DNA from: a bacterium
GTDB taxonomy: Bacteria; Vulcanimicrobiota; Vulcanimicrobiia; Vulcanimicrobiales; Vulcanimicrobiaceae
NCBI GenBank assembly: GCA_021794175.1
Contig: JAJYRI010000003.1
Span: 32,441 to 96,440 of the forward strand
Direction of reading: 5' to 3'
Length of the DNA stretch: 64,000 nucleotides
The stretch's first letter is position 1. The number at the start of each line of letters is the position of its first letter. Made by a program: the position numbers and the translations under genes. This document shows positions 57,221 to 64,000 of the stretch, piece by piece. The notes beneath the pieces are model-generated. The model saw nothing but the letters and a program-made list of their open reading frames with translations. It did not search any database and was not told where the DNA came from.

Positions 57221-57618
57221 GGTAGCGATTCGGCGTCGAACGCATCGGGCAGTAAATCGCGTAAACTCTGCACCCTCGGCTCTCCGCCGCGCATGGTGAC
57301 GACCGTAATATCGAGCCCGAATTCCGAGAGAAATTGCCTGCACGCGCCGCATGGGGTGAGATCGAGTTCCTTCGGCCCGACGATCGCAACGGCGAGATAT
57401 CGTCGCGATCCCTGCGCGACGGCGCGCACCACCGCCGCTCGTTCGGCGCAGATCGAAAGCCCGAAGCTGGCGTTCTCGACGTTTGCCGCCGTCACGATCG
57501 CACCGGAATCGAGGAGGAGTGCGGCACCGACCGGGAAGGCGGAGTACGGCGCGTATGCGTGCTCGCGCGCTCGCATCGCCTCACCGACGAGCTCGGCAAT
57601 GCGTTCAGACGAGAGCAT
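57217..57618 (-). CDS. cdd: Cytidine deaminase
   Basis: 133 residues, homotetrameric size. The zinc and catalytic motifs are NVENASFGLSICAERAAVVR and DLTPCGACRQFLSEFG. AYAPYSAFPVGAALLLDSGA contacts the pyrimidine in this family. The enzyme converts cytidine or deoxycytidine to uridine for salvage. The start overlaps the corC-like gene by 14 nt and the stop overlaps recO (ATGA). Confidence 0.95.
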   Translation of the reverse strand: MLSSERIAELVGEAMRAREHAYAPYSAFPVGAALLLDSGAIVTAANVENASFGLSICAERAAVVRAVAQGSRRYLAVAIVGPKELDLTPCGACRQFLSEFGLDITVVTMRGGEPRVQSLRDLLPDAFDAESLP

Positions 57619-58909
57619 TGTCCGAGCGCTCCGATTCGCTCTTTCCGTTATAAAAAATTCGCACGGAGAGAATTCGCCGACGACGCAAACGATCGACCCG
57701 TAATCGCGTCTCGGGATCGGCGACGACCTCTTCCCCCTCGCCCGGTAATCTCCCGAAGAGCCCGACCGTATATCCGCCGATCGTTTCGAACTCCTCGGTG
57801 GGAAGATCGGTACCGAGCTTTGCGTTGACATCCTCAATATTCGTCGCCGCCTCGACCACCGCTTCACCATCGGTAACGACGTGAATCGGCTCCTGTTCGT
57901 CTTCGTCGTGCTCGTCCCGAATCTCGCCGACGATCTCTTCGAGAAGATCTTCCATCGTGACGATTCCGGCGGTCCCGCCGTATTCGTCCACGACGATCGC
58001 CATAGAAAACTTATCGCGCTGCATCTCGCGCAAGAGTTCGGCGATCTTCTTCGTTTCGGGTACGTGAACCGCCGGGCGCATAAAAGCACGCAACGACTGT
58101 TGAGCGAGCGTTCCGTTTGCGAGCGCAACGAGCAATTCGCGATCGTGGACGACACCGACGATGTCGTCGCGCGATTCTTCGAAGACCGGTAACTTCGAAT
58201 AACCCTCCGCAATAACGACGTCGAGCGCGCGGCGCGCTGAATCGTCGACGGAGATAGCGATCATCGACGGGCGCGGGGTCATCACTTCGCGCACGATCGT
58301 ATCGCCGAATTCGATCACCGAATGGATCATCTCGCGCTCTTCTTCTTCGATGACGCGCTGCTCCGCTCCGACATCGACGAGCGTACGAATATCCTCTTCG
58401 GTGACGAACAGCGAACTGCGACGGTCGATTCCGAACGGCCGCAGCAAGAAGACCGTAATCCAGAGCATGAGGCGCACGAACGGTGAGAGTACCCAGGCGA
58501 CCGCCCGCATCGGCATCGCCAGCCGCACCGCCCAGCGCTCGCTGTCGGCGACCGCGATAGTTTTCGGGATGATCTCCCCGAACAGCAGGACCAAAAGCGC
58601 CATGACAAGGGTCGCCACTAACGCCGCCTGCGGGATACCGAGTTCGATGGCAAGCCACGTAGCCAGCGACTCCGCTCCCAAGAGCACCAAGGTATTGGCG
58701 ACCAGCACCGTCGTGAGGAAGCGTTGGCGATCCTCAACGAGTAGCAGCACGTCGCGCGCCCGAGCCAAGCCCTTCTCCTGCATGGAAAGGGCTCGCAGGC
58801 GCGAGATCGATATCAGCGCTCCCTCCGATGCAGCGAAAAATGCGGCGAGAAGCACGAGCACGACGATCGCTGCAAACCAGAGCCAGTCGTTCTGGAGGTC
58901 GAGCATCAT
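57605..58909 (-). CDS. CNNM/CorC (HlyC-type) membrane protein
   Basis: 434 residues. CNNM transmembrane domain at about 10-175 with [20 protein letters not shown] and [19 protein letters not shown]. Two CBS domains follow ([20 protein letters not shown] to [13 protein letters not shown], and [20 protein letters not shown]), then the CorC_HlyC domain ([20 protein letters not shown]). The family is tied to Mg2+ or Co2+ transport and sensing. In the conserved order era or cdd would sit here; instead this transporter is inserted between dgkA and cdd. Confidence 0.92.
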   Translation of the reverse strand: MMLDLQNDWLWFAAIVVLVLLAAFFAASEGALISISRLRALSMQEKGLARARDVLLLVEDRQRFLTTVLVANTLVLLGAESLATWLAIELGIPQAALVATLVMALLVLLFGEIIPKTIAVADSERWAVRLAMPMRAVAWVLSPFVRLMLWITVFLLRPFGIDRRSSLFVTEEDIRTLVDVGAEQRVIEEEEREMIHSVIEFGDTIVREVMTPRPSMIAISVDDSARRALDVVIAEGYSKLPVFEESRDDIVGVVHDRELLVALANGTLAQQSLRAFMRPAVHVPETKKIAELLREMQRDKFSMAIVVDEYGGTAGIVTMEDLLEEIVGEIRDEHDEDEQEPIHVVTDGEAVVEAATNIEDVNAKLGTDLPTEEFETIGGYTVGLFGRLPGEGEEVVADPETRLRVDRLRRRRILSVRIFYNGKSESERSDNALV

Positions 58910-58954
58910 CGCGCGCTACGACTTCGTGAGGAAGGGTCGTTCAAAGCGCGCCCA

Positions 58955-59656
58955 TTATAGCACGAGATGTCCATGGACCGCGCCTCCGATCAGCAGCGTC
59001 ACCGCCGTCCCGAGTAACGCGCCACGCATGACCTCGGGCCACGTGTGGATACCGCCCTCGACGCGCGATTGCGCGACGAGCACGGCGACGAGGTAGGCGA
59101 GCACGATGGGTATCGGTCGCCCTACCAGCAGCGCGAGCAGGGTCGCTGCGGCGAACGCGAGCGACGCATGCCCGGATATCGCCCCGCCGTGCAGCGGCGA
59201 GCCGTTTGCCGGTGCGAGTGCTTTCCCGAAGAGCGTGAGAATGGCGACGATTGCCAACACCGCAACGATGATATCGACGGGAAGCCGAAACATCGGCAGA
59301 AAGACCAACGCGCCGACGACCACGGCGGCGAGCGCAACGATAAAGACGGCCCCTGCCGCAGCGTCTTTCGCACTCTTTGCCAGCGGGTGATGGGTCGCGG
59401 TTAACAAATCGACCACCGATTCAATCGCCGTATTCATCAATTCCATCGCGATGACCACCGCGATAAGCACGACGACGGCAATCGTCTCGCCACGTTGCAG
59501 ATGCACGAACAGCGTCGCTGCGAGAACCGCCACGGCAACGAGCAAATGCACGCGCAGATTCGGCTGCGTGCGGGCGGCGTATACGATCCCTTCGACGGCA
59601 TGGCCGAACGAGCGCAGGAAGCGTTGAAGACGTTCGGGCAACGGTCGTCCGCTCAT
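58955..59656 (-). CDS. Fusion of undecaprenol/diacylglycerol kinase (DgkA) and PAP2 phosphatase domains
   Basis: 233 residues. The first 120 are DgkA-type: SFGHAVEGIVYAARTQPNLR, VIAMELMNTAIESVVDLLTA, AKSAKDAAAGAVFI. The remaining 110 are a PAP2-like unit with GGAISGHASLAFAAATLLAL and SRVEGGIHTWPEVMRGALLG, the latter holding the SRxxxGxHxxxxV pattern. The kinase would make undecaprenyl-P, and the phosphatase could remove phosphate, so the fused unit may balance lipid carrier recycling. The ATG overlaps the ybeY stop (ATGA). Confidence 0.88.
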   Translation of the reverse strand: MSGRPLPERLQRFLRSFGHAVEGIVYAARTQPNLRVHLLVAVAVLAATLFVHLQRGETIAVVVLIAVVIAMELMNTAIESVVDLLTATHHPLAKSAKDAAAGAVFIVALAAVVVGALVFLPMFRLPVDIIVAVLAIVAILTLFGKALAPANGSPLHGGAISGHASLAFAAATLLALLVGRPIPIVLAYLVAVLVAQSRVEGGIHTWPEVMRGALLGTAVTLLIGGAVHGHLVL

Positions 59657-60099
59657 GTGTCGTACGGCCAGGGCATGCCGATCGCGGCCGCGAGTCGGCG
59701 TTCTTGCGCGATCATCGCATCGCGCTCCTCCGGCTCTTCATGGTCGTGCCCGAGCAGGTGTAAGAGGCCATGTATCAACAATCGCTCGATCTCGCGTTGC
59801 AGCGGCGCGTCGTATTGCGCGGCCTGCCGCATCGCGGTCGGAACGGCGATGACGATATCGCCGAGCAACTCTTCACCGGGCATCGTCGGGTCGGGATCGA
59901 GCGGGAAGCTCAGCACGTCGGTCGGTTTATTTTTCCCACGATGTCGTGCGTTCAGGCGAGCGATGGCGGCGTCGTTCACGAAACTCAGCGAGAGTGAAGC
60001 CTCGCTCTTTTCGATCGCCGCGAGCAACTGCGAGGCAACGCGCTTGACCGCGCGCGCGTCGATGCCGCTCTTGGGAACGGTATTGCGATAGTGGATCAC
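59653..60099 (-). CDS. ybeY: Endoribonuclease YbeY
   Basis: 148 residues from GTG 60099, overlapping the phoH stop. It contains the zinc triad HGLLHLLGHDHEEP and the conserved NARHRGKNKPTDVLSFPL and GDIVIAVPTA. YbeY takes part in 16S rRNA 3' maturation and 70S quality control. The order phoH-ybeY-dgkA is universal across many phyla. Confidence 0.95.
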   Translation of the reverse strand: MIHYRNTVPKSGIDARAVKRVASQLLAAIEKSEASLSLSFVNDAAIARLNARHRGKNKPTDVLSFPLDPDPTMPGEELLGDIVIAVPTAMRQAAQYDAPLQREIERLLIHGLLHLLGHDHEEPEERDAMIAQERRLAAAIGMPWPYDT

Positions 60100-60995
60100 G
60101 ACGGCGTTTCGTAGGCACGGATAATGCGCGCGACGAGCGGCCGACGCACGACGTCGGCACCGTCGAGATCGATGACCGCGACTTCCTCGACACCCTTGAG
60201 ACGTCGCGCTGCGTCGCGAAGTCCGCTGCGCGCCCCCGAGGGGAGATCGACCTGCGTCGCGTCCCCGACGACCACCATTTGCGAGCCCGCTCCGATGCGC
60301 GTCAGCAGCATTTTGAGTTGCTCCGGACCTGCATTCTGCGCTTCATCGACGATGACGAAGGCATTGGCCAACGTGCGCCCGCGCATATAGGCGATCGGGG
60401 CGACCTCGATAACACCGCGTTCGATATATTTTGCCGCCGTGCTTTCGTCGAGCAATTCGTCGATCGCGTCGTAGAGCGGGCGCAGATAGGGGTCGATCTT
60501 TTCCTTGAGATCTCCGGGAAGAAAGCCGAGGCGTTCGCCCGCCTCAACCGCCGGTCGCGTGAGAACGATTCGCGAGACGTTTCGGTCGCGCAGGGCGCGC
60601 AGCGCCATGGCAATGGCGAGGAAGGTTTTTCCGGTTCCCGCAGGGCCGATGCAGATCGTCAGCGCGTGCCGTTCGATCGCTTCGACGAAACTGCGCTGCC
60701 CCGCCGTTCGCGCCCGTATCTCGCGGCCGCGCTTGCTGCGCAAAAGCGTTGCCGGCAACATTGCGGCGACCGCCGCGGGGAGGTCGGCGTCGGCGACGGC
60801 AAGTGCGACATCGTCGGGGGTCATCTGTTCGCCGCGCAACGCCGAGACCAACAACGCGCGCACCGCCTGTTCGGCACGCTCGGTCTTCCCGGCCGCACCG
60901 GCGAGCACCAGCGATTCACCATCGACGAAGCAGCGAACTCCGCAGCGCTCTTCGATCGCCGCCAAATTTGCATCGAACGCCCCGAAGAGCCGCAC
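60096..60995 (-). CDS. phoH: PhoH family ATPase
   Basis: 299 residues from GTG 60995; no better start is visible upstream, and TGA bounds the frame. The domain has ARTAGQRSFVEAIERHALTI, Walker A CIGPAGTGKTFLAIAMALRA, LTRPAVEAGERLGFLPGD, Walker B AFVIVDEAQNAG, and VVVGDATQVDLP. The N-terminal 100 residues include the KH-like region typical of PhoH. It is thought to act with YbeY in RNA metabolism. Confidence 0.95.
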   Translation of the reverse strand: MRLFGAFDANLAAIEERCGVRCFVDGESLVLAGAAGKTERAEQAVRALLVSALRGEQMTPDDVALAVADADLPAAVAAMLPATLLRSKRGREIRARTAGQRSFVEAIERHALTICIGPAGTGKTFLAIAMALRALRDRNVSRIVLTRPAVEAGERLGFLPGDLKEKIDPYLRPLYDAIDELLDESTAAKYIERGVIEVAPIAYMRGRTLANAFVIVDEAQNAGPEQLKMLLTRIGAGSQMVVVGDATQVDLPSGARSGLRDAARRLKGVEEVAVIDLDGADVVRRPLVARIIRAYETPS

Positions 60996-61072
60996 CCGTT
61001 CGCCGAGCGAATCGAGTGCGATGGTACGACGGTCGAGGTTATTCAGAACGCTTCAGTCACTCCGCAGCTTCC

Positions 61073-61522
61073 CTACCACGCGGGAGGGCCGCTCTCCCGC
61101 ATGGCGAGGGGCGGAGCGAGCAATTCCGCAACCACGACGCCACGTGCCCAATCGGTGCGCCGCCCCCGAGCCGGCGAGGACTGCGACGGCACCGCCGCAG
61201 CGAGATCGGCAAAGGAGGCGATGGGCGGGGTCATCGCGGTCTGCTCCGCGGGCTCGGCGGCCGGCTCCGGAACCGGCGCGGCAAGGATGCTGCGATACGC
61301 CTGGTCGATCCCTGCAAGCAGCGATGCGACTTCGGGCTTCACGGCAACGGGGCGCCGCGGTTTCGGAGCGGCCGCGACCACATTCGGCGCCTGCGGGAGC
61401 GGCTCGCCGAGACGCGCCGCCGAGGGCACCTTCGCCTTGCCCGCCGCCTTGATCACGCTGGAGACAACGCCGACCATGACGACCAACGCCCAGAGGAGCG
61501 CGCCGAAATCGCGAAAGTGCAT
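61073..61522 (-). CDS. Single-pass membrane protein between floA and phoH
   Basis: 149 residues. One N-terminal membrane helix (HFRDFGALLWALVVMVGVVS) and then a Pro/Ala-rich segment (KPRRPVAVKPEVASLLAGID) with SFADLAAAVPSQSSP and a Trp-rich end. In Bacillus the corresponding interval holds yqfB-yqfC-yqfD, unrelated proteins. The start is 3 nt after the floA stop, so expression is linked. Function unknown. Confidence 0.65.
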   Translation of the reverse strand: MHFRDFGALLWALVVMVGVVSSVIKAAGKAKVPSAARLGEPLPQAPNVVAAAPKPRRPVAVKPEVASLLAGIDQAYRSILAAPVPEPAAEPAEQTAMTPPIASFADLAAAVPSQSSPARGRRTDWARGVVVAELLAPPLAMRESGPPAW

Positions 61523-61525
61523 GGC

Positions 61526-62524
61526 TTACTTCTGCGGCGGCGTCGGCGGTGCGCTGCTCTGATCGCCGGTCGAACCGCCGATCGAACCACGCATCTCGGT
61601 GTCGGCCTGAATATTCTTCAAGCGATAGTAATCCATCACGCCGAGGTTCCCGCTCTTAAAGGCCGCGGCGATCGCCGCGGGGATCGAGGCCTCCGCCTCG
61701 ACGACGCGCGCGCGCATCGCCTGCGTTTCGGCTTTCTGCTCCTGCTCGGAGGCCATGGCTGCATACTGCCGTTCGGCGGCCTTCGCTTGAGCGATCCGTC
61801 GATCGGCTTCGGCCTGGCTCGTTTGCAGTTCCGCCCCGATGTTCTTACCGACGTCGACATCGGCGATATCGATCGAGACGATCTCAAACGCCGTTCCGGC
61901 ATCGAGCCCTTTGCTGAGCACCGCTTTGCTGATGCGATCGGGATATTCGAGGACCTCTTTGTGATCGACGGCGGCACCGACGGCGGCAACGACGCCCTCA
62001 CCCACGCGCGCGATGATCGTCGGCTCGCCGGCGCCGCCGACGTACCGGTCGAGATTGCTGCGTACCGTTACGCGTGCCTTGACGTTGAGCTGAATACCGT
62101 TCTGTGCGACGCCTTGGAAAGTCGGCGTCTCGATCACCTTCGGGTTGACCGACATCTGCAGCGCCTCGACGACATTGCGACCGGCAAGATCGATCGCGGC
62201 GGCACGCTGCCACTCCAACGGAATCTGTGCCCGTTGCGCGGCGATCATCGCCAACGTCACGTTTTCGACGTTTCCGCCCGCGAGATAATGCGACTGCATC
62301 TGGTCGACATACAGGTCGAGACCGGCCTTGCGCGCACGCACGTAATTCGTCACGATAACGCCCGGTGGAATGCCGATCAGGCGCATGCGCACCAAAGAAA
62401 TAATTCCCAGAGGAACGCCGGCGGCGATCGTGCGAATCCACAAGCCCAGCGGAAAATAGTAGAGGAAGACAAAGAACAAAATTACCGCGACGAAAATGAG
62501 GACCGCTGCGCTGACCGCAATCAT
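61526..62524 (-). CDS. floA: Flotillin-like protein FloA
   Basis: 332 residues. Two close hydrophobic segments at the N-terminus ([20 protein letters not shown]) are followed by the YqfA/FloA landmark [40 protein letters not shown] and a Glu/Ala-rich coiled coil. FloA proteins form membrane microdomains and need NfeD. The ATG overlaps the nfeD stop (ATGA), the classic nfeD-floA pair. Confidence 0.93.
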   Translation of the reverse strand: MIAVSAAVLIFVAVILFFVFLYYFPLGLWIRTIAAGVPLGIISLVRMRLIGIPPGVIVTNYVRARKAGLDLYVDQMQSHYLAGGNVENVTLAMIAAQRAQIPLEWQRAAAIDLAGRNVVEALQMSVNPKVIETPTFQGVAQNGIQLNVKARVTVRSNLDRYVGGAGEPTIIARVGEGVVAAVGAAVDHKEVLEYPDRISKAVLSKGLDAGTAFEIVSIDIADVDVGKNIGAELQTSQAEADRRIAQAKAAERQYAAMASEQEQKAETQAMRARVVEAEASIPAAIAAAFKSGNLGVMDYYRLKNIQADTEMRGSIGGSTGDQSSAPPTPPQK

Positions 62525-63714
62525 GAAGTAATCCTTTCACGGGGGAAGGGTATCGGTTCGACAAAGATGCGTGCCCCTTCGACGCGCGTCACGCGAATCG
62601 GCGTACCGGCGGCGATAAACTCGCCCTCGGTCAACACGTCGACGCGTTCGCCGTCGAAGAGTCCATGACCGGCAGGGCGGAGGTAGGTAAGCGCCATCCC
62701 GCTCTTTCCCAGCAGATCGAAGCGGTTCGGCGCGGTGACGAAATCGGGGCCCTGTACCGCCGCAAGCGCAAGCCGCGAACTCCAGGCATTCTCCGGAAAG
62801 GCGCGGAGCGCCATCGTGAAGCCGATCGTTGCGAGCACGATCGCCGTCGCGAGCGCTTCGACGCCGGCGATGAGGTACGGCGTTCCGAAAGAAAAGAGCA
62901 GCGCACCGAGGAGCAAGAGCGCTCCGAGGGCGCCGGGGAGCGTATGTCCCGGTACGACATGGAGCTCCCAGAGAATGCCGATCACGCCGAGGATTGCAAC
63001 GAGCGCAACGAGCCAGTCGGCGAAGCCTGAAAAGAGCTGCGAGCTAAAATAGATCGCGAGCGCGGCGATGCCGATAAATCCCGCGAGTCCGTGCAGCGTT
63101 TGCATCTCGACCAGCAGGCCGAGCAAACCGAGGCCGATGAGGATCCCGGCGACGAGCGGCTCGCTGACGAAACCGGCGATGCGCTCCGCGAGCGTGATCG
63201 GGACCTCCACGACGGGAGCGCTTCCCAACCGTTCGCTCGACAGAGCATCCTGCAACGTCGGGGCGATTCCCGCTGCGATATGCGCTTGGACGGCCTCCGC
63301 GCTATCGAGCACGAGGATTCCGCTGCTGCTCGCCGTCGCGGGCGTGGAGATCGTTGCATCGGGCGCGAGGAGGACGCGCCGCGCGGCGAGCGCGATGAGC
63401 GAGGCACTGTTATAGGCGTGCCCGGAGACGTAGGCGAGCGTCGGAAGCGGTGCGTTCCGAATCGCCGTGCGGATCGGCGCGAGAACGCTATCGAGCCCAC
63501 CGGAGCTGTTGATATCGAGCACGAGCGCGCGGGCGTGCGTGCTCGCGGCGAGAGCGATCGCGCGGAGGACGAGCTGTTCGGTCCCTCGATCGACCGACCC
63601 GGAGATCGGAACGAGAACGACCGGCGCAGAGGTAGCGCTCGCGCGCGCCGCCCCGAAGGCGGCGAGCGCGATCAGGCTACCGGCAAGGATGATTCGGAGG
63701 CGAAGACTCCACAT
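62521..63714 (-). CDS. NfeD-like protein with ClpP-like serine protease domain
   Basis: 397 residues with a signal peptide ([19 protein letters not shown]). The ClpP-class protease domain has [18 protein letters not shown] and the nucleophile region [20 protein letters not shown]. The next residues contain four membrane segments (about 190-310) and a C-terminal OB-like NfeD domain ([20 protein letters not shown] to [15 protein letters not shown]). It works with FloA, encoded downstream. Confidence 0.93.
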   Translation of the reverse strand: MWSLRLRIILAGSLIALAAFGAARASATSAPVVLVPISGSVDRGTEQLVLRAIALAASTHARALVLDINSSGGLDSVLAPIRTAIRNAPLPTLAYVSGHAYNSASLIALAARRVLLAPDATISTPATASSSGILVLDSAEAVQAHIAAGIAPTLQDALSSERLGSAPVVEVPITLAERIAGFVSEPLVAGILIGLGLLGLLVEMQTLHGLAGFIGIAALAIYFSSQLFSGFADWLVALVAILGVIGILWELHVVPGHTLPGALGALLLLGALLFSFGTPYLIAGVEALATAIVLATIGFTMALRAFPENAWSSRLALAAVQGPDFVTAPNRFDLLGKSGMALTYLRPAGHGLFDGERVDVLTEGEFIAAGTPIRVTRVEGARIFVEPIPFPRERITS

Positions 63715-63744
63715 GGCGGTATCTACCCGCCACGGAGGCGGAAG

Positions 63745-64000
63745 TTACGCGCCGCGCTCGGCGAGCGCAGCCGTGACGACCTCGCGCACGAGGTTCCCGT
63801 CGGCGAGCCCTTTGAGCTGCGGCATCACGGCCTTCATGACCGCGCCCTGATTGCACCCGCTTTCGGGGATGGCGGTGAGAGCGGCGGCGACGATCGCTTC
63901 GATCTCCGCCCGCGATTTCTGCGCGGGAAGATAGGCGAGGAGAATCTCTCGCTCGGCGTCTTCTTTGGCCGCAAGCTCTTCACGGCCCGCTTTCCGAAAC
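63745..64000 (-). CDS. YqeY/GatB-like protein, 5' end outside the window
   Basis: 84 C-terminal residues are visible: RKAGREELAAKEDAEREILL, AYLPAQKSRAEIEAIVAAAL, then GAVMKAVMPQLKGLADGNLV. These match the YqeY helical domain that resembles the GatB/Asn-tRNA amidotransferase tail. The gene runs off the right edge. In Bacillus it follows rpsU, so a chromosomal bS21 gene is expected just outside the window. Confidence 0.9.
   Translation of the reverse strand, partial: FRKAGREELAAKEDAEREILLAYLPAQKSRAEIEAIVAAALTAIPESGCNQGAVMKAVMPQLKGLADGNLVREVVTAALAERGA

Noticed and set aside
60279..62668. Very long plus-strand frames over phoH and floA
   Set aside because: Shadow frames of well-conserved minus-strand genes.

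Overview
The window is about 64 kb of GC-rich chromosome from a bacterium with short intergenic gaps and many 4-nt stop/start overlaps. The core gene order is of the Gram-positive/Terrabacteria type. One block runs DUF177-rpmF-fabH-fabD-fabG-acpP-ffh-rpsP-khpA-rimM. A second runs yqeY-nfeD-floA-(TM protein)-phoH-ybeY-dgkA-corC-cdd-recO-ruvX-mltG-DUF1292. rapZ-yvcK is also adjacent. Many predicted secreted proteins and lipoproteins, stalk-like domains and proline/threonine linkers fit an uncultured, environmental, diderm-like lineage. Candidatus Eremiobacterota (WPS-2) is my guess only; no rRNA gene is present to test it.

Layout. Positions 1-6.4 kb hold envelope and general metabolism genes (secreted protein, membrane protein, divergent polysaccharide deacetylase, HIBADH-type dehydrogenase, YihY/BrkB, alpha/beta hydrolase). 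Positions 6.4-12.8 kb hold the translation/fatty-acid operon on the minus strand, driven by a near-consensus promoter at 12756-12784. Positions 12.8-14.0 kb hold a transglycosylase with two paralogous small helical proteins. Positions 14.0-20.3 kb hold tRNA-Ile, two tRNA-Ala, a DUF4382 lipoprotein, an FkbM methyltransferase and lineage-specific secreted proteins. RNase P RNA lies at 20330-20680, followed by DUF1858, DUF2203, rapZ and yvcK. Positions 24.3-26.8 kb encode transsulfuration enzymes, followed by an esterase and a large GH35-like secreted protein.

Positions 30945-42221 are an integrated mobile element of about 11.25 kb. It sits in the 3' end of tRNA-Leu(CAA) between perfect 26-bp direct repeats. 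It carries a tyrosine integrase, a serine recombinase, XRE and excisionase-type regulators with a clear operator, a CHC2 zinc-finger (primase-like) protein, a RepA/AAA replication ATPase with an iteron-like repeat array in its 3' end, small and large terminase subunits, and a homologue of ribosomal protein bS21 translationally coupled to the large terminase. No portal, capsid or tail gene is visible. It therefore looks like a phage satellite (or a prophage that has lost its structural module), and it is the most interesting part of the window.

The right flank continues with an OxyR-type regulator whose C-terminus was rewritten by the insertion, then aroA, a methyltransferase-like protein, FmdB, an M20 amidohydrolase, a very large BNR/VPS10 propeller protein, an EAL protein, a cluster of five tRNAs with tadA (52.7-54.1 kb), and the mltG-ruvX-recO-cdd-ybeY-phoH-floA-nfeD-yqeY block running off the right end.
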